Positions 32,314-38,633 of a DNA stretch of 38,633 nt are shown here, in pieces (the first letter of the stretch is position 1; every line of letters begins with the position of its first letter). The stretch is from Geoglobus sp. UBA235 (GTDB lineage Archaea; Halobacteriota; Archaeoglobi; Archaeoglobales; Archaeoglobaceae): positions 1 to 38,633 of the forward strand of contig DACG01000006.1 in the NCBI GenBank assembly GCA_002494725.1, read 5' to 3'. The notes beneath the pieces are model-generated. The model was not told the origin of the DNA and did not search any database. It saw nothing but the letters and a program-made list of their open reading frames with translations. Position numbers and translations under genes: made by a program.

Positions 32314-32870
32314 TCCAGCATCGTCAGAAAATCTGTAACCTCCTTAACCAGGGCATCCATCCTTCCCGTGTAAAAGTGATCCGTCTCGAGCTCAACAACC
32401 CTCCTGGGTTCGCTGAGCATCTCAGCAATTTTCCTCGACTCCTCAACACTCACAATGTCATCGTAACTCGCATAAATGATCAGTTTGGGAACGCCTGAAT
32501 CCTTCAGCTCAATCTCATGCAGTCTTCTCAGCGGAGAGATCAGAACAAGGGCGTCGCTTTCGCTGGCAATGTTGCTGGCAACAACAGCACCAAAGGAGTA
32601 ACCCACAACAGCAACGAATTCGTGCCTCTCCTTCATATACAGAAGCATGTACCTCGTATCCTCAACCTCTCCCACACCGTTTCTGAAGGGTTGCCTGTAG
32701 TCGAAGCGGAGGGTCGAAAAACCGGCCCTGTGCAGGGCGGAGCTTATCCTCTCGAGCCTCACGTCAAATCTGTTCCCACCCATCAGGGGGTGAGGGGGGC
32801 ACAGCAGAACACCCCTTTCTCCTCTGACATCGTAGGTGGCCCTTATGCCGTTCACGACGACCTCGACCAT
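32310..32870 (-). CDS. Small alpha/beta hydrolase (dienelactone-hydrolase/COG2945-like)
   Basis: A 186-aa alpha/beta-fold hydrolase. The strand-turn PPHPLMGGN supplies the oxyanion region. The nucleophile elbow is VGYSFGAVVA (Ser in G-x-S-x-G). The acid is probably the Asp of IIYASYDDIVS, and the His is in ELETDHFYTG. No cap domain is seen. The substrate is unknown; an ester or thioester is likely. A TATA box lies about 24 nt upstream with no ribosome site, so it is probably leaderless. It is G+C-richer than genes to its left and converges with the acetamidase gene by a 4-bp overlap. Confidence 0.85.
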   Translation of the reverse strand: MVEVVVNGIRATYDVRGERGVLLCPPHPLMGGNRFDVRLERISSALHRAGFSTLRFDYRQPFRNGVGEVEDTRYMLLYMKERHEFVAVVGYSFGAVVASNIASESDALVLISPLRRLHEIELKDSGVPKLIIYASYDDIVSVEESRKIAEMLSEPRRVVELETDHFYTGRMDALVKEVTDFLTMLD

Positions 32871-32888
32871 ACAGCCTGTTCTCGGGGA

Positions 32889-32898
32889 AGTATATAAC
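32889..32898 (-). promoter_or_regulatory. TATA box of the alpha/beta hydrolase gene
   Basis: GTTATATACT on the minus strand, centred about 24 nt before the ATG at 32870. A separate TATA-like CCTTAATACC for gatE lies on the plus strand at about 32959-32968. Confidence 0.5.
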
Positions 32899-32989
32899 TG
32901 CTTCCCGTCCAGAACTTCGAGTCATCGAAGCCACACCTTCAAGCCCGTGCATGGAAAACCTTAATACCTCCTGCTCCATTCAGAGCTTG

Positions 32990-34837
32990 ATGAATTACGC
33001 TGATCTCGGACTCAGGGTTGGCATAGAGATTCACCAGCAGCTCGACACCAGACACAAGCTCTTCTGCAGATGTCCCACCGAGCTGAGAGAAACTGAGGAT
33101 GCGAGCTTCGAGTTTTTCAGATATCTGAGGCTGAAGAGAAGCGAACTGGGAACTGAGGACAGGGCTGCAAGGGAAGAGGTAATGAGGAGCAGAAAGTTCA
33201 TCTACAAGTTTTACGACACCACATGTCTGGTTGAGGCTGACGAGGAGCCTCCGACAGAGATCAACCGCGAGGCCTTACTCATAGGCATTCAGATTGCGAA
33301 GATGCTGAACATGGAGCTTGTCGATGAGCTGCACGTGATGAGGAAGATCGTCATAGACGGAAGCAACACCACGGGCTTCCAGAGAACAGCTCTGCTCGCC
33401 TTCGACGGCTATTTAGAGGTTGATGGAAGGAAAATTGGAGTTGCAACCCTCTGCATTGAAGAGGAGGCGGCGAAGAAGGTTGAGGAACGCGGGGGAGAGG
33501 TTGTTTACTCCCTCGACAGACTTGGAATTCCGCTGGTGGAGATCGGGACGGGGCCGGACATTGACTCGCCTGAACTTGCAAAGAAGGTGGCTAAGAAGCT
33601 CGGAATGATTCTCAGGAGCACGGGGAAGGTCAAGAGGGGACTTGGAACCATAAGGCAGGACGTGAACATTTCGATAGAGCATGGGGCGAGGGTTGAGATA
33701 AAGGGCGTGCAGGATGTGGACATCCTCGACAGAATTGTCGAGTACGAGGTAATCAGGCAGGTTAACCTGCTGAAGATCAGGGATGAGCTGAGGAGGAGGA
33801 ACGCCAAGGTCTGCGAGGAGATCTTCGATGTTAAGGAGGTCTTTGCAAACACCAGATCCAAGATTCTGAAGAGAGCAAAGGCGCTAATGGCCGTGAAGCT
33901 TGAGGGTTTTTCGGGGCTCGTGGGCATGGAAATCCAGCCCGGCAGGAGGCTTGGAACCGAATTTGCAGATATAGCCAAAACCTTTGGCCTTGGAGGGATA
34001 TTCCACACCGATGAGCTTCCAGCTTACGGCATAAGCCAGGAGGAAGTGGAGGAGCTGAGAAGGGCCGTCAGTGCGAAAGATGGCGACGCGGTCATCATAG
34101 CCTCGGGAGACGAGCGCAGAGTGAGAAATGCACTGCTGAGAATAACTGAAAGGGCAAAGTTCTGTCTCGTCGGTGTTCCGGAGGAAACGAGGAGGGCAAA
34201 TGAGGACGGAACCACATCCTACCTCAGACCTCTGCCCGGAGCTGCCAGAATGTATCCCGAGACTGACGTTCCTCCTGTCAGGATAGACGAGGAGATGAGG
34301 AGCGTTGATGTGCCTGAGCTCATAGAGGACAGGGCGAAGAGATACGTTGAGCAGTTCGGCCTCGCAGAGGATCTTGCGATGATAATGGCGGACCCGAGGT
34401 ACAGCGAGATCTTCGAGGAATTTGCGGAAAGCGTGGGGGCGAGCATCGCAGCGAGGGTTCTGCACATAATTCCGTCCCAGCTAAGAAAGGATGGCTACAA
34501 CGTTGACGGTCTCGGCATTGAGGACTTCAGGCTCACCCTCTCGCTTATAAGGGACGGAAAGATAGCCAAGGAGGGAGCAGAGGAGGTGCTGAAAATTCTG
34601 ACGGAAGAGAAACTTGGAGAGGAGGAAATCCTTTCAAGACTCTCTCCCTCACAGGATCTCGACGACTTCATTGCGAGGCTGATTGAGGAGAAGAGAGATC
34701 TGATAGCAGAAAGGAGAGAGCATGCCTTCAAACCTTTAATGGGGCTGGTGATGAAGGAGTTTCGAGGGAAGGTTGACGGTAAAATTATCGCCGAGAAGCT
34801 CAGAAATGCGATAAAGAAAGAGCTGGAAAAGTCTTAG
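32990..34837 (+). CDS. gatE: Glutamyl-tRNA(Gln) amidotransferase subunit E
   Basis: Archaeal GatE, which with the asparaginase-like GatD converts Glu-tRNA(Gln) to Gln-tRNA(Gln). It is 615 aa. The start MNYADLGLRVGIEIHQQLDT is the GatB/GatE cradle signature. A GAD domain (AspRS-like insertion, found in GatE but not GatB) covers roughly residues 290-400, around GMEIQPGRRLGTEFADIAKT. The C-terminal Yqey-like helical tail ends in FKPLMGLVMKEFRGKVDGKI. The ATG at 32990 fits this start and lies 27 nt after a TATA-like sequence; an upstream in-frame ATG at 32951 lacks a promoter or ribosome site. gatD is not in the window. The codon usage is G+C-rich. Confidence 0.97.
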   Translation: MNYADLGLRVGIEIHQQLDTRHKLFCRCPTELRETEDASFEFFRYLRLKRSELGTEDRAAREEVMRSRKFIYKFYDTTCLVEADEEPPTEINREALLIGIQIAKMLNMELVDELHVMRKIVIDGSNTTGFQRTALLAFDGYLEVDGRKIGVATLCIEEEAAKKVEERGGEVVYSLDRLGIPLVEIGTGPDIDSPELAKKVAKKLGMILRSTGKVKRGLGTIRQDVNISIEHGARVEIKGVQDVDILDRIVEYEVIRQVNLLKIRDELRRRNAKVCEEIFDVKEVFANTRSKILKRAKALMAVKLEGFSGLVGMEIQPGRRLGTEFADIAKTFGLGGIFHTDELPAYGISQEEVEELRRAVSAKDGDAVIIASGDERRVRNALLRITERAKFCLVGVPEETRRANEDGTTSYLRPLPGAARMYPETDVPPVRIDEEMRSVDVPELIEDRAKRYVEQFGLAEDLAMIMADPRYSEIFEEFAESVGASIAARVLHIIPSQLRKDGYNVDGLGIEDFRLTLSLIRDGKIAKEGAEEVLKILTEEKLGEEEILSRLSPSQDLDDFIARLIEEKRDLIAERREHAFKPLMGLVMKEFRGKVDGKIIAEKLRNAIKKELEKS

Positions 34838-35508
34838 AACAGGATAACTGCCAGGAATGGCAGGAGTATGGACGTGAATATTCCGTTCAGGGCCATTCCA
34901 AGCCCGCTCACAGCACCACTCACTTCATCGTCCAGAATGATCCTCGCGGTTCCAAGCCCGTGAGCCGTGACTCCCATCGCAAGCCCCCTCGCAACCCTGT
35001 CCCTTATTTTTGCCGCATTCATAACCTCAACGCCTGCGGCATTTCCCATTATGCCTGTCAGAATCACAAGGACTGCCGTCAGCGATGGGATGCCAGATAT
35101 CTTCTCACTCACGCCTATCGCAATTGCGGTGGTGATGCTCTTGGGGGCTATGCTTCTTGCAACAGCCTCACTCCCTCCGAGCGCTGATACAGCAAGAACC
35201 GCGCTGATTATTGCCACAAGTCCACCAACAACTATGCCGGCGAATATCTGCCTTGAGTACCTGTAAATGTACTCCCTCTGCCTGTACAGCGGCACTGCAA
35301 GGCTAACAACAGCCGGGCCGAGCAGGAAGGTGAGTATCCGGGAACTTTCGTTGTAGTAATCGTAGCTGATCCCTGAAAGGTAGAGGATCAGAACTATGCT
35401 CAGGATCGTGAGGAGAACCGGATTGAGAATAAACACTCTTTTTCGAGAGTATATCTCCGTAAAAACGTAGTAGAGAGCGAGAGTGATGAAGATCCCGAAG
35501 GGGTTCAT
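34834..35508 (-). CDS. lrgB: LrgB/CidB family membrane protein
   Basis: A 224-aa polytopic membrane protein of the LrgB family. Signature regions are LGPAVVSLAVPLYRQR, SIAPKSITTAIAIGVSEKIGG-like (residues about 118-138, where the observed text ends SEKISGIP), and GVTAHGLGTARIIL. In bacteria LrgB/CidB are linked to holin-like control; in plants the fused PLGG1 moves glycolate and glycerate. An archaeon without murein is more likely to use it as an organic-acid transporter. Its stop overlaps gatE by 4 bp and its start overlaps lrgA by 4 bp. Confidence 0.88.
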   Translation of the reverse strand: MNPFGIFITLALYYVFTEIYSRKRVFILNPVLLTILSIVLILYLSGISYDYYNESSRILTFLLGPAVVSLAVPLYRQREYIYRYSRQIFAGIVVGGLVAIISAVLAVSALGGSEAVARSIAPKSITTAIAIGVSEKISGIPSLTAVLVILTGIMGNAAGVEVMNAAKIRDRVARGLAMGVTAHGLGTARIILDDEVSGAVSGLGMALNGIFTSILLPFLAVILF

Positions 35509-35834
35509 CTCAGCACCTCCACCGTTTTTGCGGTGATGAGGAGGGTTGCGAAGAAGCTGATGAAGAGTGCTGCGGCGATTGGCAGAAGTTCAGATTTTAT
35601 CAGATCAAGGTAAAGTATAACTCCCGCTCCCGGAGGGACGAACAGAATGCTCATGTGCCTGACGAAGAACTCGGCCTCCTTCTCGCACCACTCCACCCGG
35701 ATGACCTCAGAGAACAGTGCGATGGTGAGGAGGATCATACCGAGAACACTTCCCGGAATCATTAGGCCAAGAACCTTTGAGAGAAGCTCCTCGAGGAAAT
35801 AGAAACCGAACACTATCGCGAGACCCCGATACAT
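35505..35834 (-). CDS. lrgA: LrgA/CidA family membrane protein
   Basis: A 109-aa protein with four predicted TM helices. The LrgA/CidA block PGSVLGMILLTIALFSEVI follows the first helix (the family's P-G-S/T-x-x-G-M motif), and FFVRHMSILFVPPGAGVILY is the second family signature. It is first in the lrgAB operon, with a 4-bp overlap to lrgB. A TATA-like CATTAAATC lies about 28 nt upstream. It should work with LrgB as a two-subunit membrane unit. Confidence 0.88.
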   Translation of the reverse strand: MYRGLAIVFGFYFLEELLSKVLGLMIPGSVLGMILLTIALFSEVIRVEWCEKEAEFFVRHMSILFVPPGAGVILYLDLIKSELLPIAAALFISFFATLLITAKTVEVLR

Positions 35835-35900
35835 GATGGCCCGATTTTGAGTCGTGATTTAATGGTTTTGAGCTTCTCACTCACCAGTCAAAAGCACAAC

Positions 35901-35910
35901 ATTTATAAAT
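35901..35910 (+). promoter_or_regulatory. TATA box of the ADH synthase operon
   Basis: ATTTATAAAT lies about 43 nt before the start codon at 35949. It would start a short leader that holds the GGTGAT ribosome site at 35938-35943. Confidence 0.55.
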
Positions 35911-35948
35911 CTTTGCTAATGTGTCTCAAACTAACAAGGTGATGGGAA

Positions 35949-36743
35949 ATGGAGGTGGGCAAAAGGATAAGACTTGAACGCATAATAAACAGAAAAAGCG
36001 GAAACACCGTCATAGTGCCTCTGGATCATGGAGTGAGCATGGGTCCGATAAGAGGGATTGTGAACCTCAGAGAAACCATAAATGAGGTGGCAGAAGGTGG
36101 AGCGAATGCTGTTGTTGTCCATAAGGGAGTTGTTGGCTTCGGTCACAGAGGGTACGGGAAGGATGTTGGGCTTATTGTCCATCTTTCAGCCTCAACAAAG
36201 CTTGCTCCTGATCCGAATGAAAAGGTGCTCATTGCAACTGTGGAGGAGGCGATAAAGCTCGGAGCTGATGCTGTCAGCGTTCACATAAATGTCGGAAGCA
36301 ATACTGAGGCCGAACAGCTGATAAAACTCGGAAAGATAAGCAGGGACTGCAGGGAGTGGGGAATGCCGCTGCTTGCGATGATGTATCCCAGAGGGAATGG
36401 AATAAACCAGTTTGATGAGAAAGCTGTATCTCTTGCTGTCAGAGTTGGAGCAGAGCTTGGAGCAGACATAGTGAAGACGAATTTCACAGGGAGTGTTGAT
36501 ACATTCAAAAAGGTGGTTGATGGCTCCCCTGTACCTGTTGTTGTTGCAGGTGGTGAGAAGATGGAGAGCACCGAAGACATTCTGAAAATGGTTGATATGG
36601 CAATGGAAGCTGGAGCCAGTGGGGTGGCCATTGGCAGGAACATCTTTCAGGCAGAAAACCCCAGAAGGATGACCGAGGCAATAGCGATGATTGTTCACGA
36701 GAATGCCGGCTGGAAGGATGCTCTGGATTATCTTCTCAGTTAA
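35949..36743 (+). CDS. 2-amino-3,7-dideoxy-D-threo-hept-6-ulosonate (ADH) synthase
   Basis: A class I aldolase-like enzyme that condenses L-aspartate semialdehyde with a sugar-derived donor, the first archaeal step towards dehydroquinate and aromatic amino acids (AroA' of Methanocaldococcus). It is 264 aa. MEVGKRIRLERIINRKSGNT, VIVPLDHGVSMGPI and GADIVKTNFTG (Schiff-base Lys) are visible, and GVAIGRNIFQAENP closes the phosphate site. The alternative call, archaeal fructose-bisphosphate aldolase, is close in sequence but the N-terminus fits ADH synthase better. GGTGAT precedes the ATG. The next gene starts 32 bp later. Confidence 0.9.
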   Translation: MEVGKRIRLERIINRKSGNTVIVPLDHGVSMGPIRGIVNLRETINEVAEGGANAVVVHKGVVGFGHRGYGKDVGLIVHLSASTKLAPDPNEKVLIATVEEAIKLGADAVSVHINVGSNTEAEQLIKLGKISRDCREWGMPLLAMMYPRGNGINQFDEKAVSLAVRVGAELGADIVKTNFTGSVDTFKKVVDGSPVPVVVAGGEKMESTEDILKMVDMAMEAGASGVAIGRNIFQAENPRRMTEAIAMIVHENAGWKDALDYLLS

Positions 36744-36775
36744 TTTTATTTAGCCTCCGCTAAACCTCTTTTCCG

Positions 36776-37474
36776 GTGGTGTATTTGAGAATCCCGCTTT
36801 ACATTGATTTTAACGGAAAAAACGTCCTTGTGATAGGTGGAGGAGGGGTTGGAGCAAGCAGGGCGAGAAAATTCATGGAAGCTGGAGCAAATGTCAGGGT
36901 TATTAGCATTGAATTCTCAGAAGAGCTCAGCAATCTTGATGTTGAGCTTGTTAAAGGGGATGCAAGAGATAAAGAGCTTCTTGAGGAGCATTTAAAGTGG
37001 TGTGACCTTGTTACGGTTGCAGTCCCGGATACCGGGCTGAATGAAAAAATTATCGAACTTGCAAGAAAACACAAGGCTCTCGTAAATCTTGCAAACGATG
37101 CCGAGAAAACCGAGGTTGTTGTACCCTTCGAGGGTGAAATTGAAGGAATAAAATTTGCAGTCACCACAGAAGGAAAAAGCGGGGTTGTTGCCAGAATTGT
37201 CAGGGACAGGATTGCTGAAATGCTTGGAGATGATGAGGAAACTCTCAATCTTCTGAAAGCAATGGACTATTTGAAGAAGTACATGAAGGAAAATGAAGTT
37301 CCGGTGAGAGTGAGGATGAAAATGTACTTTGCCATCAGCAGTGATGGAGGATTCAGGAAGCTTGTCAGTGAGGGCAGGGTCGAGGAGGCAAAGAGGTATG
37401 CGATTGAGTTTCTTGAGGATTTCATGAAGGGGAAAAGAGAGATCAAGGATGATGCAGTTAAAATAAACTTCTGA
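36776..37474 (+). CDS. Precorrin-2 dehydrogenase (CysG N-terminal / Met8-like)
   Basis: Oxidises precorrin-2 to sirohydrochlorin with NAD+, and may also insert iron, on the siroheme route. It is 232 aa and starts RIPLYIDFNGKNVLVIGGGGVGASRARKF, with the Rossmann G-x-G-x-x-G; later LVNLANDAEKTEVVVPF and AVTTEGKSGVVARIVRDRI are family blocks. The methyltransferase half of bacterial CysG is absent. The start is probably GTG (36776 or 36779) or TTG at 36785, as no ATG fits, and GGTGGTG lies here. It sits between ADH synthase and siroheme decarboxylase, with 10 bp to the latter's ATG, so the last two are co-transcribed. Confidence 0.92.
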   Translation: MVYLRIPLYIDFNGKNVLVIGGGGVGASRARKFMEAGANVRVISIEFSEELSNLDVELVKGDARDKELLEEHLKWCDLVTVAVPDTGLNEKIIELARKHKALVNLANDAEKTEVVVPFEGEIEGIKFAVTTEGKSGVVARIVRDRIAEMLGDDEETLNLLKAMDYLKKYMKENEVPVRVRMKMYFAISSDGGFRKLVSEGRVEEAKRYAIEFLEDFMKGKREIKDDAVKINF

Positions 37475-37484
37475 GGTGTTTTTC

Positions 37485-38426
37485 ATGGATAAGGATCTTC
37501 TCATGAAGGCCCAGTACGAAATGCCTGTCACAGAATCTCCATTTCAGGATTTGGCTGAAATACTCGGTAAGGATGAGAGCTATGTCACAGGAAAGCTGAA
37601 CGAGTATCTCAAGGCAGGGGTTGTCAAGAAGGTAGGACCCCAGCTCAACTACAGGGCGTTCAGGGGGATAAGCCACGCCGCTCTTGTAGGAGCTGAGGTC
37701 AGGGGCAATCTTGAAAGGGCTGTTGAGATAATAAACGCCGAGAGAGGGGTAAAGCACAACTTTCTGAGGGTGCACGAGGTTTACAACATCTGGTTCACGA
37801 TAAAGGCGCCGAGCAGGGAGGAGCTGTTCGAGAGGACGAGGGAAATTATGGAAAGGTGCGGTGTTGAGAACTACGTCGTTCTTCCGAGTGTAAGAGTTTA
37901 CAAGATGGACGTGAAGTACGATCTATTCAGGGGGGTCTCCTTCAGCACGAGAGCTGAGGAGAAAGTAGATGTTCCGAAGGTCGAGGAGATCGGAATTGAT
38001 GGGACAATGCTCAGAGACATGGAGAGGAACTTCGGCATCGAGGAGAGGCCGTTCAGAAAGTTTGCGGAAAAGTACGGTTATTCTGAAGGAGAGCTTGCGG
38101 ATCTGATAGCTGAACTGATAGAAAAGAGGGTGGTCAGGGACTTCTATGCTGTTCTGAACGGACATAAAGCGGGATTTAAGGAGAACGGGATGAACCTGAT
38201 AAAGACGGACGAGCCAGAGAAGGTTGCGGAGAGACTTCTGAAAAAAATTCCCGAGATAACCCACCTCGTCCAGAGAGAGGTGCCTGAAAACTGGAACTAC
38301 CCCATATACTTCATGGTGCACGCGGTAAATCGGGAGATCATCGAGAAAATTGCGGAAAAGGCGAGAGAAATCCAGGGGGTCAAGGAACTGAGAATTCTTT
38401 ACAGTTTGAAGAGTTTCAAGGATTAG
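37485..38426 (+). CDS. ahbAB: Siroheme decarboxylase, fused AhbA-AhbB
   Basis: Decarboxylates siroheme to 12,18-didecarboxysiroheme, the entry to the alternative haem pathway. The protein is 313 aa and made of two related Lrp/AsnC-like halves of about 155 residues. Each has an N-terminal winged helix (half 1 FQDLAEILGKDESYVTGKLN, half 2 FRKFAEKYGYSEGELADLIA) and a ferredoxin-like core (HNFLRVHEVYNIWFTIKAP; YPIYFMVHAVNREIIEKIA). AhbA and AhbB are usually separate; here they are one chain. The ATG at 37485 follows GAGGTG 6 nt upstream. It follows precorrin-2 dehydrogenase, whose product leads to its substrate. The 3' two thirds are G+C-richer than the start. Confidence 0.9.
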   Translation: MDKDLLMKAQYEMPVTESPFQDLAEILGKDESYVTGKLNEYLKAGVVKKVGPQLNYRAFRGISHAALVGAEVRGNLERAVEIINAERGVKHNFLRVHEVYNIWFTIKAPSREELFERTREIMERCGVENYVVLPSVRVYKMDVKYDLFRGVSFSTRAEEKVDVPKVEEIGIDGTMLRDMERNFGIEERPFRKFAEKYGYSEGELADLIAELIEKRVVRDFYAVLNGHKAGFKENGMNLIKTDEPEKVAERLLKKIPEITHLVQREVPENWNYPIYFMVHAVNREIIEKIAEKAREIQGVKELRILYSLKSFKD

Positions 38427-38633
38427 CTCTATTTGGATCCCTCACTTGCGAGATGGAATTTCATAATATTTTCAAAACCTTTTAAGAGTACAAAGCCGCT
38501 AACTGACTTTAGATTCTTAGAGATGGCCAATGCTTTTTGGCGGTTCTCCTTCCATTTATAGTGTCGGACATAACAAACTTAACCTATCAGGAATTTACTA
38601 ATCCACCTCCTCGCATAACTCAGCTTCTTGCTA

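Noticed and set aside
38427..38633. Minus-strand open stretch of about 50 codons (38429-38583) after the last gene, containing HYKWKENRQKALAISKN.
   Set aside because: It has no start codon near its beginning and no ribosome site. The region runs off the window, so it could be the end of a gene or noise.
1..38633. CRISPR arrays, insertion-sequence terminal repeats or rRNA genes.
   Set aside because: No regularly spaced repeats, no intact transposase and no rRNA sequence were seen on reading both strands.

Overview
The window reads as chromosomal DNA of a hyperthermophilic euryarchaeon, most probably a member of the Archaeoglobales. Evidence for this: coenzyme F420 enzymes of the tetrahydromethanopterin C1 pathway (Mtd, Mer, Fno); archaeal-type PurA, Hpt, Dph2, GatE, RibL, Pcc1 and TIP49; the archaeal ADH-synthase route to aromatic amino acids; siroheme decarboxylation; and archaeal promoters, with TATA boxes about 26 nt before many leaderless start codons and GGAGG/GGTGAT ribosome sites before others. 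No methyl-coenzyme M reductase is visible. The species cannot be fixed from sequence alone.

Layout. 0.2-4 kb: purA, a ferritin-like gene, fno and a TIP49 ATPase. 4-8.6 kb: a secreted Lon-like (S16) protease whose 3' end overlaps antisense with a DUF92 membrane protein. DUF92 is divergent from a three-gene operon made of a degenerate cis-prenyltransferase homologue, a pre-PUA/PUA RNA-binding protein and a bactofilin-like protein. 8.5-12.2 kb, minus strand: a geranylgeranyl-reductase-family flavoprotein, then mtd, a two-TM K+ channel and a free RCK protein joined by 4-bp overlaps, then tRNA-Arg(TCT). 12.2-17.4 kb is the accessory stretch: an orphan basic protein, purB, a 59-aa cysteine protein, tRNA-Val(TAC), a HicAB pair, a frameshifted integrase-like relic, a GNAT acetyltransferase and a small cysteine-rich protein. 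17.4-21.2 kb: ppsA-hpt-dph2 operon. Just upstream of ppsA lies a small RNA with every expected element of an archaeal H/ACA guide RNA.

21.4-29 kb: trmO, a DnaJ-Zn/S1/DHH RecJ-like protein, tRNA-Leu(TAA), an amino-acid permease fused to an MNT-type nucleotidyltransferase, an orphan 353-aa gene, ribL, and recJ2/GAN-pcc1. 29-32.3 kb: mer, an orphan 247-aa gene and an acetamidase-family gene with a stop at codon 3 of its apparent original start. 32.3-35.8 kb is visibly richer in G+C (alpha/beta hydrolase, gatE, lrgAB). 35.9-38.4 kb: ADH synthase, precorrin-2 dehydrogenase and a fused siroheme decarboxylase.

How the genes fit together: purA and purB complete AMP synthesis, with hpt for salvage. 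Mtd and Mer act on C1 units with F420, and Fno passes F420H2 electrons to NADP. Precorrin-2 dehydrogenase and AhbAB form part of the siroheme-dependent haem route. Pcc1 (KEOPS) makes t6A, which TrmO can methylate. The best candidates for undescribed biology are the permease-nucleotidyltransferase fusion, the DUF92/cis-prenyltransferase-like locus with interleaved divergent promoters, and the H/ACA RNA.
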